Source: Paenibacillus chondroitinus NBRC 15376 (lineage in GTDB: Bacteria; Bacillota; Bacilli; Paenibacillales; NBRC-103111). From it: a stretch of DNA of 64,000 nucleotides. Each line of letters starts with the position of its first letter. The first letter of the stretch is position 1. The DNA lies in contig NZ_BILW01000007.1 of the NCBI RefSeq assembly GCF_004000765.1, positions 1 through 64,000 on the forward strand, in the 5' to 3' direction. The notes beneath the pieces were generated by a model, which was given only the letters and a program-made list of their open reading frames with translations, did no database searches and was not told the DNA's origin. Position numbers and translations under genes: made by a program. Positions 35,201 through 41,955 of the stretch are shown here, piece by piece.

Positions 35201-35860
35201 GGCATAGAAGCGATTATTAAGACTCAGCACAGAATTAATAAAAAATGAACCCGAAAGCTTCGTATGCTTAGTCCAAGTACTTCCATCTGTAGACGTATGT
35301 ACATAACCGCCAGAATCGCCAATTACAATCGTTGTGTCGCTGACCGCTATGGAAGTCAAATTATTGCTCGTCCCGATCGTCATCGACGACCAAGTTTTGC
35401 CGTCAGATGAGGTAATCACCTTGCCACCCGTCGTAACCGCGAAAAACTTGTTGATCAAGTTTTGCACATATGCAACTCTATCAATTCTGCTGGATATCGT
35501 AGAATCTCGTTGCGTCCATACGGTTCCGTCCGGAGACGTCATCACCGTCCCTTGATCTCCGACAGCAACAAATTGATTGCCACCGAATGCAACGCTGGTA
35601 TAGGTCACATCCAGGCGTGATCTATCCGCGGCTATCTGCCAATCGAACCCATCGGTTGACTTCAAAATTTTGCCGTAGTAACCCACCGCCACATACACAC
35701 CATTTCCATATGCGGCGCCTGTTATAGGCTCGTTCGGAATTACGCTGTGCTGATCGCCTGGCTGCTGAGTTGCGGCCATCGTCTTTTGCCCCAGCATCGT
35801 TCCAAAAACGAGCAAGAAACAAATGAGCATAATACCTGCTCTTTGTAGATTTTTTAACAA
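29282..35860 (-). CDS. Giant S-layer-anchored surface protein with Ig-like repeats
   Basis: A ~2192-residue exported protein. Order: signal peptide (1-30), a beta-propeller of Ycf48/BNR-like repeats with G-YVAVG-G and TS-DG--W motifs (~45-495), a CBM_X2-like domain and an FN3-like domain (~497-670), and nine ~96-residue Ig-like repeats (~671-1540). Then come three cadherin-like beta-sandwich domains (~1540-1840), a ZU5-like segment, and three SLH domains at the C-terminus (~2013-2192) that bind secondary cell-wall polymer. AGGAGG stands 6 nt before a TTG at 35860, giving a perfect signal peptide, so I prefer it to the ATG at 35899. An adhesin or polysaccharide-binding role is inferred. Confidence 0.92.
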   Translation of the reverse strand: MLKNLQRAGIMLICFLLVFGTMLGQKTMAATQQPGDQHSVIPNEPITGAAYGNGVYVAVGYYGKILKSTDGFDWQIAADRSRLDVTYTSVAFGGNQFVAVGDQGTVMTSPDGTVWTQRDSTISSRIDRVAYVQNLINKFFAVTTGGKVITSSDGKTWSSMTIGTSNNLTSIAVSDTTIVIGDSGGYVHTSTDGSTWTKHTKLSGSFFINSVLSLNNRFYANDALGSSYTSLDGITWSGPFRAAGNTSSQIFGGLYDTVNFKYYLFGYDGTSYGGIFTSTNGTTFQQQPKGSTMTAQNAFYAKGVFMQLGNDGIVVSTDGVNWQYPYGGSFGNVIYDGSRYVAVGRNGNDGFIKGSVDGINWSKVNLNLVPAMTSIIYFNGKYVAVGNWGTVATSSDGTTWTVNPTAISDYKLTSVAYGNGVLIAVDEIGTIYKSTNNGVTWLPPVREDTDNYNALQFVSYTSGKFYAVGDYDTYLESTDSGDSWHVVASTAVPSAAFFNINMMQQADIPVTLTNTLKSITVSNRGTTLNLGTDFTVSGSVVTLKKEFLSQLAEGWQTFTFHSSNGASQTFAIKVTNTSAALGQAATVKLSKDGIATWNPVAGAAGYEVQLYRNDSVWGSAVLTSAGTLSADFLSAMRSAGPGKYTFKVKAKGNMVNYKDGQQSAASNIVEIYKAPTEDAAAIKAGTAQNVNFSIKVNNAVNGALVTAQVAGANVLDTVINVTADASGKATLPIDITKLAEGSNDIVIAFTVGTDNFSEELTVTLTKDTIAPLVPTEDGTADKAGTTQNTNFNIVVNAETDAKVTAQVGAANVLQTGTDVKAANGKATLLIDLAKLAENANQIAVVVTDAAGNASGTLTVPVTKDTIAPNKPLEDGSADKANTTQNTNFDIIVTAENGAKVTAKVGGTNVLQSGLEVTAATNKAVLPIDVAKLAEGPNSVTIEAKDAVGNTSTALTITVNKDTSPPNVPTEDGTANKAGTTQNANFNIIVNAETGSAVTAKVGGANVLQSGISVTAVGGKATLPIDFTKLAEGSNVIEVVATDAIGNASNALTVAVAIDTTAPSTPTEDGTAQKAGTTQNANFSIIVNAESGAAVTAKVGGTSVLQSSVTAANGKATLPIDLSLLTEGVNSIDIVATDGMGNASGTLTVPVTKDITPPAAPVEDGSANKDNTTQNANFDIIVTAENGTTVTAKVGSTNVLLSGSEVTAANNKADLPIDVTKLAEGPNSITIEAKDAVGNPSVTLTITVNKDTKSPDDPAEDGTANKAGTTQNANFNIIVNAETGSTVTAKVGATNVLQSGTSVTAVGGKATLPIDFTKLPEGPNVIKVIATDATGNASNALSVEVTIDTTPPTDPTEDGTAPKAGTTQNANFSIIVNAESGAAVTAKVGGTSVLESGTSVTAVSGKATLPINLSLLMEGLNNIEIVVTDGMGAASGTLTVPVTKDTSPPAVPVEDGSADKNNTAQTDNFNIIVDTEAGANVTAMVGNNNVLQAGTTVTAVGGKAILPIDLSKLAMGDNEIKIVATDAIGNSSTALTVKVTRELSSNADLSALGVSRGSLNEIFAAGTTNYTLSVANNVETMTVTPTTADAGASVTVKGQTVQSGHASADIALNVGVNHIEIVVTAVNHTTKTYTIDVTRISNNALLADLSVDQGTLTPDFSNSQLHYQVEVPNTVSGLNMFLVKAEPSETITVTGATYSTVTGDVYTYSASNLNVGSNTISIVVTAQDGTTNNTYSLTVERAPILSENADLSSLKLSNGALTPAFAAGQTSYTSNVANAVSSLSVTGTLADSHSTMTVNGIPALSGQISGNMNLIVGANLVTVIVTAQNGTQKIYTVTVNRAAQEITDEHENEHDDAGNPGSVNSDPNSVTGTNGQLTLQVGQSGVVSLGDSITISIPAGAIMKELKLSIERLVNTQNLIKDKEILVSPIFEILKNFTENFSKPVTLSFAFNPSAVQKDQRPSVYYYDEVQKQWVEVAGGIVNGDRITVAVNHFTKYAVFAVGPTEPTKGPSGNPAFRDIAGHWAEVSIQNAVNGGIVSGYPDSTFKPDSTVTRAEFAVMLMNALKLQGEGAQLTFTDNAKIGAWAQQAIGKAVKAGIIHGYEDGSFRPDAPITRAEMAVIIANAMGASTTAGAATGFSDDETIPAWAKGSVAFVKQAGIVQGRDNNTFAPQANATRAESVVVLLKALEKKNK
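31240..33850 (-). repeat. Nine Ig-like coding repeats with a three-repeat duplication
   Basis: Repeats of ~288 bp each begin with a P-EDG-A-KAGTTQNANF-type motif. Counted from the N-terminal side, repeats 3-4-5 match 6-7-8 in order (for example LPIDVAKLAEGPNS with LPIDVTKLAEGPNS), so a block of ~867 bp has been duplicated. Identical landmarks lie at 31745 and 32612. Confidence 0.85.
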
Positions 35861-36007
35861 ATTATCCCTCCTCAACGATCTGTCAATATTAAAATGCATG
35901 ACCAGTAAAGCTTATCATACGGACTTCTATTTTCACATGATAATAAGATTAAAATGATTGCATTATTTCCACTAGAAACATAGATTGTCAAAATATTATT
36001 CTCAATT

Positions 36008-36044
36008 AAAAAAACCGAGCATGGGTATGCATCGGCGGCTTTTT
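36008..36044. terminator. Bidirectional terminator
   Basis: Stem CCGAGCATG/CATGCATCGG region flanked by A-run and T-run on opposite sides. On the minus strand it ends the Nudix gene (stop at 36052). Confidence 0.7.
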
Positions 36045-36051
36045 AACAGCA

Positions 36052-36528
36052 TCAATTTATCGCAAGTTTGTACTCTTCTATCAGTTCAATATTTCTCTTC
36101 CGATTCCTCGCGTAATCCTTAATCAGCTGCTTAATATTCGGATAGAGCACTATGCTGTCCAGCTCAGAAAATGAAACCCATCTGACACCCGTTTGGTTCT
36201 CATCGGGATTCGCAGGTAGAGACGGTTTGGAGCCTTCTTTTATCTGGCAATCAAACATCAAGCTTAGGCAGTGCGGCGAATTGCTTTCATACGTAGTTAT
36301 CAAGTGCGGAACATGTTCGGAAACAAAGGCCAGCGGCCCTACTTCTACATCCACAGAGGCTTCCTCCCAAGCCTCCCGCTTCACTGCTTCTATGACGGAC
36401 TCTCCAGCCTCCACGCCACCTGCCGGAAGATTGTAATGAATCCCGTTTTTGTCTTCAAATTGTATAAGCAGAACAGCATCATTTTCGATAATAAGCGCAC
36501 ACGCTCTTACCCGGATTGGATAAGTCAA
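36052..36528 (-). CDS. Nudix hydrolase
   Basis: A 158-residue cytoplasmic pyrophosphohydrolase for nucleoside-diphosphate-linked compounds. The Nudix box spans residues 37-59 (GGVEAGESV... REAWEEASV), with the catalytic REUXEE glutamates intact. The usual Gly after the EE-x pair is Ser58. The start codon is TTG at 36528; AAAGGCG lies about 9 nt upstream and no ATG fits. Substrate unknown. Confidence 0.87.
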   Translation of the reverse strand: MTYPIRVRACALIIENDAVLLIQFEDKNGIHYNLPAGGVEAGESVIEAVKREAWEEASVDVEVGPLAFVSEHVPHLITTYESNSPHCLSLMFDCQIKEGSKPSLPANPDENQTGVRWVSFSELDSIVLYPNIKQLIKDYARNRKRNIELIEEYKLAIN

Positions 36529-36563
36529 TTAGATCATCGCCTTTCAATAGGTATCATATATTG

Positions 36564-36980
36564 CTACTGCAGAACTTGATTTTCAGGTAAATGAAAGACG
36601 GAGATGACCCCCTGAATGTGATAAGCAACCTTCTCCTCTGTTACAAAACACAGAACCGCACTCGTCGGCCGATCGCGAACCGCAATCATGGTCATCCCCA
36701 AGACTTCCGCATTCAAACGCACAATATAGTGAAACTTCGTCGTTCCGTCGATGCTTAATGCTTCAATCGTATGTTGAGCAATCTTGATATCCTGCTCGCT
36801 TAACCCTTTTTCGAAAATGGACGAAATATCGTGCAATAAATCGGGGAACTCATCTATTTCAACCCTCGTCCCAGCGACTGCTTCATCCTCTAGCATATCA
36901 GGATTTCCAGATAATTGCTTTACGTTATTTTTGAATCCGGACATCGCCATATAGATCTTCGTGAAAAATGAATTTAACAT
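36564..36980 (-). CDS. Protein of unknown function (138 aa)
   Basis: I do not recognise the family. The protein has no signal peptide or membrane segment. It is mixed alpha/beta, with an acidic stretch near residues 27-50 and a C-terminal beta-rich part (FHYIVRLNAEVLGMTMIAV). GGGAGGGG precedes the ATG at 36980; the frame is open upstream to 37040 but those codons include the ribosome site. It lies 35 bp upstream of the Nudix gene on the same strand, so the two may form one transcript. Confidence 0.65.
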   Translation of the reverse strand: MLNSFFTKIYMAMSGFKNNVKQLSGNPDMLEDEAVAGTRVEIDEFPDLLHDISSIFEKGLSEQDIKIAQHTIEALSIDGTTKFHYIVRLNAEVLGMTMIAVRDRPTSAVLCFVTEEKVAYHIQGVISVFHLPENQVLQ

Positions 36981-37174
36981 AATGGATTGCCCCTCCCGTT
37001 TGCTGAGTGCAACTTTGTTAATCATGCGTCTCGCGGCCAATTTGGAACAGTATTAGATATATTGTTTGGAGAGTGAAAAAAGAAGCTGTATCCTGAGCAG
37101 AACAATCTGCCGTATGGACATTCTCTTTTCGTTGAGTCAATGTTGTATCAAATCTTGGAGCATGAAGTAATAAA

Positions 37175-37350
37175 GGAAGTACAGGGCGCTATTTGAGCTA
37201 AAATAGTCAAAATGAAGGTCTAGACGGAACTACAGGGCTTTATTTGTGTTTAAACCTCACATATGGACAGGTATAGGCGGAATAGAGGATCATAGTTCCC
37301 ATTCTCTGAGGGAATCGGTAAATTTAAAAGTAATAGAGGAACCTAGTTCC
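37175..37350. repeat. Degenerate ~52-bp repeat with GGAACTACAGGG-type heads
   Basis: Unit heads GGAAGTACAGGG (37175), GGAACTACAGGG (37226) and GGAATAGAGGAT (37279) and a GGAACCTAGTTCC remnant (37338) are 51, 53 and 59 bp apart. The first two are close; the others are diverged. Confidence 0.55.
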
Positions 37351-37421
37351 GCTAAGGTCAATGCTACCAACCCGATAAGCCATTTCATCTCCAGAATACT
37401 GCGAAGAAATAACTTCCAGAC

Positions 37422-37454
37422 AAAAAAAGGAACCCAGCCAACGGGGCCGGGTTC
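37422..37454 (-). terminator. Terminator-like hairpin without an upstream gene
   Basis: Minus-strand GAACCC/GGGTTC stem with inner GGCC pairing, then seven T. No minus-strand gene precedes it, so it may be a relic of a lost gene. Confidence 0.5.
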
Positions 37455-37581
37455 AAAAAAGTTTATATTAAAAAGGGGGTCTTGGTTATTATATTACCCT
37501 CCGAACATTATGGAACCATAACAGGAATATTTCATTTATGTTACAAAATAGAAAACGCTTTATTCTTTTCCTCTTTAAGCA

Positions 37582-37680
37582 CTTCTATACGCTTTTTAGG
37601 CTTCTATACGCTTCCATACGTTTCTATAACGTCTCTATACTTTTCCATGCGCTCTTACACGCCTCTAAACGCCTCCACAC
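37582..37680. repeat. 10-11-bp periodic repeat (CTTCTATACG family)
   Basis: Consecutive units such as CTTCTATACG, CTTCCATACG, TTTCTATAACG, TTTTCCATGCG, CTCTTACACG and CCTCTAAACG run for ~100 bp with a period near one helical turn. The plus strand is strongly pyrimidine-rich. Confidence 0.65.
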
Positions 37681-37746
37681 CCTCCTCCTACTCATTTTAC
37701 AGACTTCTCAGAATTTGTGCTTAATCTGTAAATCGCCCAAAAAGGG

Positions 37747-37800
37747 TTGCACCTTTCCCCATCCTAGCATATAATAGTAATAATTAAATTAGAATTATTA
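37747..37800 (+). promoter_or_regulatory. CDF exporter promoter and operator-like inverted repeat
   Basis: -35 TTGCAC (37747-37752), 17-bp spacer, -10 TATAAT (37770-37775). Just downstream, at the expected transcription start, is a perfect 8-bp inverted repeat TAATAATT-N7-AATTATTA (37778-37800). A metal-responsive repressor binding here is inferred. Confidence 0.75.
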
Positions 37801-37818
37801 TAAATAGGGAGGGACCGT

Positions 37819-38796
37819 ATGAATACCGAATACGACTACCACCATCTTCACCACGTAAAAAAACAAACTAAATCCAGAAAAACATTGTGGGTAACCCTTC
37901 TGCTAACTGCCTTTTTCACCATTGTAGAAATCGTCGGCGGAGTGCTCTCCAATTCGCTCGCGCTGCTATCGGATTCGGCCCATATGATCTCGGATGTCAT
38001 CGCTCTGGGCTTAAGCATGATTGCCCTGCATCTCGCAACCCGGCAGCCAAACGCCCGATTCACGTTCGGGTTCCTGCGGTTTGAGATCATCGCTTCATTC
38101 CTAAACGGCCTCGCCCTCTGCGTGATCGCCCTAGGGATCTTCATCGAGGGCATTCAACGCATGATTCATCCTCAGCCGATCCAGCTTGGCCTTATGTTAG
38201 GGATTGCTTCGATCGGTTTCATCGTCAATCTGGTGCTCACCTTGGTGCTCCATAACAGCGTGAAGGAAGAGGATAATCTCAATGTCAAAAGCGCCCTCTG
38301 GCACTTTTTTGGCGATCTGCTCAGCTCAGTTGGCGTCATTGTATCATCCATTATTATTTATTACTCTGGATTGCTCATCTTCGACCCACTCATCTCCATG
38401 GTGATTGGCGGCATTATTTTCATCGGCGGCAGCAAAATTATTCGTGAATCGTACTTGATTCTCATGGAATCCGTGCCGGAGCGTTATAACCTGGACGAAA
38501 TTCGTAAGCAGATCGCCTCTGTCGAGGGCGTAGAGGATGTGCATGAAATGCATCTTTGGGCCGTTTCGACGGACCATTATTCCTTAACAGCTCACGTGTT
38601 CATCAGTCCGAACATTCAACCGTTCTGCGTCATTCTGGCCATCAATGAAACGCTCAAAAGCAAATACGGCATCGAGCATGCCACGATTCAAATTGAGCAT
38701 GCCGAAATCAATCCGCATGGGGAGTACGGTAAAGCTTTCCTGAAGCATCAAAACCGTTTGAACTCCGCTTCCAGCAGCTCCCTACCACTCCTTTAA
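37819..38796 (+). CDS. Cation diffusion facilitator, zinc/cobalt-type exporter (CzcD family)
   Basis: A 325-residue membrane antiporter that exports divalent metals such as zinc in exchange for protons. The His-rich N-terminus (YDYHHLHHVKK) precedes six helices. Metal-site residues are His55/Asp59 in SDSAHMISD and His162/Asp166 in WHFFGD. A C-terminal cytoplasmic domain has the HEMHLWAV motif. GGGAGGG precedes the ATG. A strong promoter with an operator-like dyad lies directly upstream, and a terminator follows. Confidence 0.93.
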   Translation: MNTEYDYHHLHHVKKQTKSRKTLWVTLLLTAFFTIVEIVGGVLSNSLALLSDSAHMISDVIALGLSMIALHLATRQPNARFTFGFLRFEIIASFLNGLALCVIALGIFIEGIQRMIHPQPIQLGLMLGIASIGFIVNLVLTLVLHNSVKEEDNLNVKSALWHFFGDLLSSVGVIVSSIIIYYSGLLIFDPLISMVIGGIIFIGGSKIIRESYLILMESVPERYNLDEIRKQIASVEGVEDVHEMHLWAVSTDHYSLTAHVFISPNIQPFCVILAINETLKSKYGIEHATIQIEHAEINPHGEYGKAFLKHQNRLNSASSSSLPLL

Positions 38797-38802
38797 TCCA
38801 AA

Positions 38803-38856
38803 AAAAAGATAAGACCATCGATCTCTCCCCCAAGTGATCAATGGTCTTTCTTATTT
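38803..38856. terminator. Bidirectional terminator between convergent genes
   Basis: A 13-bp stem AAGACCATCGATC/GATCAATGGTCTT (38811-38848) with A-run before and TCTTATTTT after. It serves both the CDF gene and the LacI-family gene ending at 38851, whose stop overlaps the hairpin's tail. Confidence 0.85.
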
Positions 38857-39909
38857 TCCTGAAGATTTCCGTACGATCATCTCTAGATCAATAAACAGTT
38901 CATGCCCTGTCACACGTGGCAAGTATTCCTCCAGCAGCTGCGTATTCTCCTCGTCCAACTCTTCCCCAATCTGCCGCATGAGAAAGGCCGCAACCAAGCT
39001 GGTTTGCAAATCAACGGGCATCTCAAAGCTGGTAATGGACGGGTAGCTCGACTTCGAGAAAAACTCATTATCCATCCCAATGAGCTGTATCTCTCCGGGC
39101 ACGGATATTCCACGTTCGTGGCAAAGGGCCAAGAGCTCAAGCGCCAAAGCATCATTAAACGTATAGATCCCGATAGGCCGCAGATCACCGCTTAAGCGCA
39201 GCGCTTCATCAAGTGTACCCTCAATCCCAAGCTCCCCTGCATCCAAAAGCGCATGCACGGTCGATTCTCCGCGACCGCTTAGTCCAGCCATAAATCCTTG
39301 GATACGCTGTTCGTTAGCTCCCATTCCCTTGCTTCTGCCTGCATAAATCACGGAGCGGCAGCCGTTCTCCAGAAAATGCTGAACCGCCTCCGAAGACGCT
39401 TTCGCAAAATCCAAGTTAACCGCCATTTTGACGATTTCGTTCGGCCATCCCCACCCATTGAAGATGACAAGGGGCGTGCCCTCTCCGACTAACTGCTGCG
39501 TAGACTGCATGCTCATCGCCAATCCATGGCTGACCAAGCCGTCTACTCTGCGCTGTAACAAGTGCTCCAGATGGCGCTGTTCAATCTCCGGATCCATACC
39601 GGCCGCCGAGAAGATGGACAAATGGTAGCCGAAATGATGCACCTTCTGCTCCAGGTTCTCCGCAAAACGGCCATAATAGCCGCCAAAATGCGGAATAATC
39701 AACCCGAGCTCATAGGACCTGCGGCGGCTCAAATTCGTCGCCATCACATTCCGGCGATAGCCTAACCGTACAACAGCTTCTTCCACCTTGCGGATCGTTT
39801 CGGGCGCCATCGGCACCTTCCTGCGATTGATAACATTCGATACGGTAGCAATGGAAACGCCGGCTTCCGATGCCACATCGATAATTGTAGGCTGTTTACT
39901 TTTATTCAC
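38851..39909 (-). CDS. LacI-family transcriptional regulator
   Basis: A 352-residue repressor with N-terminal helix-turn-helix TIIDVASEAGVSIATVSNVI, hinge, and sugar-binding-like effector domain (LGLIIPHFGGYYGRF onward). The start codon is GTG at 39909 with GAGGG 7 nt upstream. It stands alone; no sugar gene is adjacent, so its target is not evident. It is convergent with the CDF exporter. Confidence 0.9.
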   Translation of the reverse strand: MNKSKQPTIIDVASEAGVSIATVSNVINRRKVPMAPETIRKVEEAVVRLGYRRNVMATNLSRRRSYELGLIIPHFGGYYGRFAENLEQKVHHFGYHLSIFSAAGMDPEIEQRHLEHLLQRRVDGLVSHGLAMSMQSTQQLVGEGTPLVIFNGWGWPNEIVKMAVNLDFAKASSEAVQHFLENGCRSVIYAGRSKGMGANEQRIQGFMAGLSGRGESTVHALLDAGELGIEGTLDEALRLSGDLRPIGIYTFNDALALELLALCHERGISVPGEIQLIGMDNEFFSKSSYPSITSFEMPVDLQTSLVAAFLMRQIGEELDEENTQLLEEYLPRVTGHELFIDLEMIVRKSSGK

Positions 39910-40052
39910 ATGATTTCCCTCATTTATGAATCGCTTTAATTTATTCTATCGAACAGCCAATCCCTCGTCAATTAGAACAGTAAAAGTAAATTTTCCAGAG
40001 ATTGTCCAGTGGATTCAAGTTTCATCCTGACGGTCCTTATGTGTGTAACCCC

Positions 40053-40236
40053 ATTGGATAAAATACAACGAGAACACGCTACAGACGTACTCATTTTTCT
40101 TTTGGTTGGATGAAATCCAACTACAATGGTTAAAAAGCCTCTAAATCCATTCAAAACTTATAGCTTTGCTGGATTCTGTCCAATCAAATAGGCATTTAGG
40201 TATCTAAAATCGCCTTTTCGTTGGAATTCATCCAAT
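40053..40236. repeat. Four-dyad intergenic array, spacing 52-63-52 bp (second copy)
   Basis: Dyads at 40053-40069, 40105-40121 (GTTGGATGAAATCCAAC), 40168-40184 and 40220-40236, with centres 40061, 40113, 40176 and 40228. The gaps 52, 63 and 52 match those at 3747-3930 exactly, although the dyad sequences have drifted from TGTAT/ATACA arms to TGGAT/ATCCA arms. The 384-bp gene-free region 39910-40293 contains this array and one terminator. Confidence 0.75.
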
Positions 40237-40256
40237 GAGCTTGGCTCTAAAACAAC

Positions 40257-40288
40257 AAAAAAAACTTGACCGCAACAACGGCCAAGTT
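40257..40288 (-). terminator. Terminator of the guanidine-switch ABC operon
   Basis: Minus-strand AACTTGGCCG/CGGTCAAGTT stem followed by eight T, six bases after the stop at 40294. Confidence 0.88.
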
Positions 40289-40293
40289 TCCAT

Positions 40294-41112
40294 TCATTCC
40301 TCATGATGCCCAATCAGGGAAATGATCTGCTTTTTCAACTTCAGGAATGACTCCGAATCCTTCACATCTTCCACGTCCCGCAACCCGGGTGGAATGACGA
40401 TCTCCTTGCGAATTGTGCCCGGATGCGCCTGCATCACATACACACGCTGAGAAAGGAAGATCGCTTCCTCGATATCGTGCGTGATGAACACGACGGTCGT
40501 CTTTTCCTTCTCCCAGATGCGCAGCAGCAGCTCTTGCATCGAGTTTTTGGTCTGCGGATCGAGCGCCCCGAAAGGCTCATCCATCAGCAGCACTTCCGGA
40601 TTGTTGGCGAGTGCTCTTGCGATCGCCACCCGTTGTTTCATTCCGCCGGAGAGCTCCTTCGGCAGCGATCTGGCGAACTTTTGCAAACCCACTAGCTCCA
40701 TAAAGTGATCGGAAATAGCTCTTTTTTCGAAGATAGGAACACCCTTCAGCGTCAGTCCGAACTCAATGTTTTCCCGCACGGAAAGCCACGGAAACAGCGT
40801 GTAGGATTGGAACACCATTCCGCGATCAGCGCCCGGACCATCAATTTCATGCCCCGAAATGCTCAGAGATCCTGTTGTCATCGTCTCTAGACCCGCAACA
40901 ATTCGCAGAAGAGAGGACTTCCCGCAGCCGGAGGGACCAACAAAACTCACAAACTCATGTGCATCCACATGGAAGGAAACTCTGTCGAGCGCTACAAACT
41001 GCGACTTCTTCGAGCTGTACACTTTCGTAATATCAGAGGCCATAATTTTGCTCATTTTCATTTCTTTTTCATGCGAAGGTTCAATATGTAGGGCTGCTTG
41101 TTGTGTTCGCAT
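40294..41112 (-). CDS. ABC transporter ATP-binding protein (SsuB/TauB/NrtD type)
   Basis: A 272-residue ATPase of the nitrate/sulfonate/taurine importer family. Walker A GPSGCGKSS (residues 59-67), Q-loop VFQSYTLFPW, signature LSGGM, Walker B LLMDEP and switch His in ITHDIEEAI. AAGGAGG lies 10 nt before the ATG at 41112 and overlaps the permease's end (gap 3 bp). It is the last gene of the operon controlled by a guanidine-I riboswitch, so guanidine or a related nitrogenous compound is the inferred cargo rather than a sulfonate. Confidence 0.92.
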   Translation of the reverse strand: MRTQQAALHIEPSHEKEMKMSKIMASDITKVYSSKKSQFVALDRVSFHVDAHEFVSFVGPSGCGKSSLLRIVAGLETMTTGSLSISGHEIDGPGADRGMVFQSYTLFPWLSVRENIEFGLTLKGVPIFEKRAISDHFMELVGLQKFARSLPKELSGGMKQRVAIARALANNPEVLLMDEPFGALDPQTKNSMQELLLRIWEKEKTTVVFITHDIEEAIFLSQRVYVMQAHPGTIRKEIVIPPGLRDVEDVKDSESFLKLKKQIISLIGHHEE

Positions 41113-41115
41113 CAG

Positions 41116-41934
41116 TTAACGCCCTCCTTCCAGCCATGGGAAAAATCTGCGGTGACAATATGCAAAGGTACGGTCCGTCATTAATCCGAGCAAGCCAATG
41201 GCGATAATACCCACGAAGATTTGATCCGTATTCAGGAACCTTTGCGCCTTCATGATGGAGAATCCCAGCCCGCTGCTTGCCGCAACTAGCTCTGCTACCA
41301 CAAGATAGGTCCATGCCCAGCCAATAATTAAACGCAAGGTGTTCATCAAATCAGGCAGCAGCGCAGGGATCAGCACTTTCTCAATGGCTTGCCAGCGATT
41401 CGCGCCAAGGGTGTACGAGGTTTGCAGCAAATCGTTAGACACCGATCGCGTATTGTCTGCCACCATCAGCATGAGCTGGAAGAAGCAGCCGATGAAAATG
41501 ACGATGACCTTCGCCCACTCCCCGATTCCTGCCCAAACCATAATCAGCGGAATGAATGCCGTAGCTGGCATATAGCGAATAAATTCGGTCGGTGGAACGA
41601 GCAGCGCTTCCGCAAAACGAAACGTACCCGCCAGAATCCCAAGCGGAATCCCAAGCAAACAAGCAAGTAAAAATCCTGCCCCTACACGAAAAATACTAAT
41701 GCCAACATGATGCCAAAACGTGGAACTCTGCAGCTGAATGGCAAATTGGCGAAGCACCTGATCCGGTGTCGGCAAGAAGGTTCGATTCACCAGATTACCA
41801 TAGCTGAGCACACTCCAAAAGATAACTGCCAAACATATAATGAGAACAATGCCTGAAACATACGTTTTACGATTGATGTCGCCTCGTATGGCAAACAACG
41901 TGGATTTGCGTCTTTTTTTCATAGCCGTTTCCAT
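41116..41934 (-). CDS. ABC transporter permease (SsuC/TauC/NrtB type)
   Basis: About six membrane helices; the EAA-type loop SYTLGANRWQAIEKVLIPALLP contacts the ATPase. The frame opens at 41952 with GTG, but GAGGTG stands 4-5 nt before the ATG at 41934, which gives a 272-aa protein starting METAMKKRRKS; ATG 41922 is another option. It lies 21 bp after the binding-protein gene. Confidence 0.9.
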   Translation of the reverse strand: METAMKKRRKSTLFAIRGDINRKTYVSGIVLIICLAVIFWSVLSYGNLVNRTFLPTPDQVLRQFAIQLQSSTFWHHVGISIFRVGAGFLLACLLGIPLGILAGTFRFAEALLVPPTEFIRYMPATAFIPLIMVWAGIGEWAKVIVIFIGCFFQLMLMVADNTRSVSNDLLQTSYTLGANRWQAIEKVLIPALLPDLMNTLRLIIGWAWTYLVVAELVAASSGLGFSIMKAQRFLNTDQIFVGIIAIGLLGLMTDRTFAYCHRRFFPWLEGGR

Positions 41935-41955
41935 AGAGCACCTCTCACTCACCTG

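Larger units (their letters stand above)
36981..37818. other. Long intergenic region (838 bp)
   Basis: No convincing gene is present. The stretch holds degenerate ~52-bp repeats (37175-37350), a minus-oriented terminator-like hairpin without an upstream gene (37422-37454), a 10-11-bp periodic repeat (37582-37680) and the czcD promoter/operator (37747-37800). Short open frames inside lack ribosome sites. Confidence 0.6.

Noticed and set aside
36981..37174. Additional gene upstream of the unknown 138-aa protein
   Set aside because: No open frame with a ribosome site was found.
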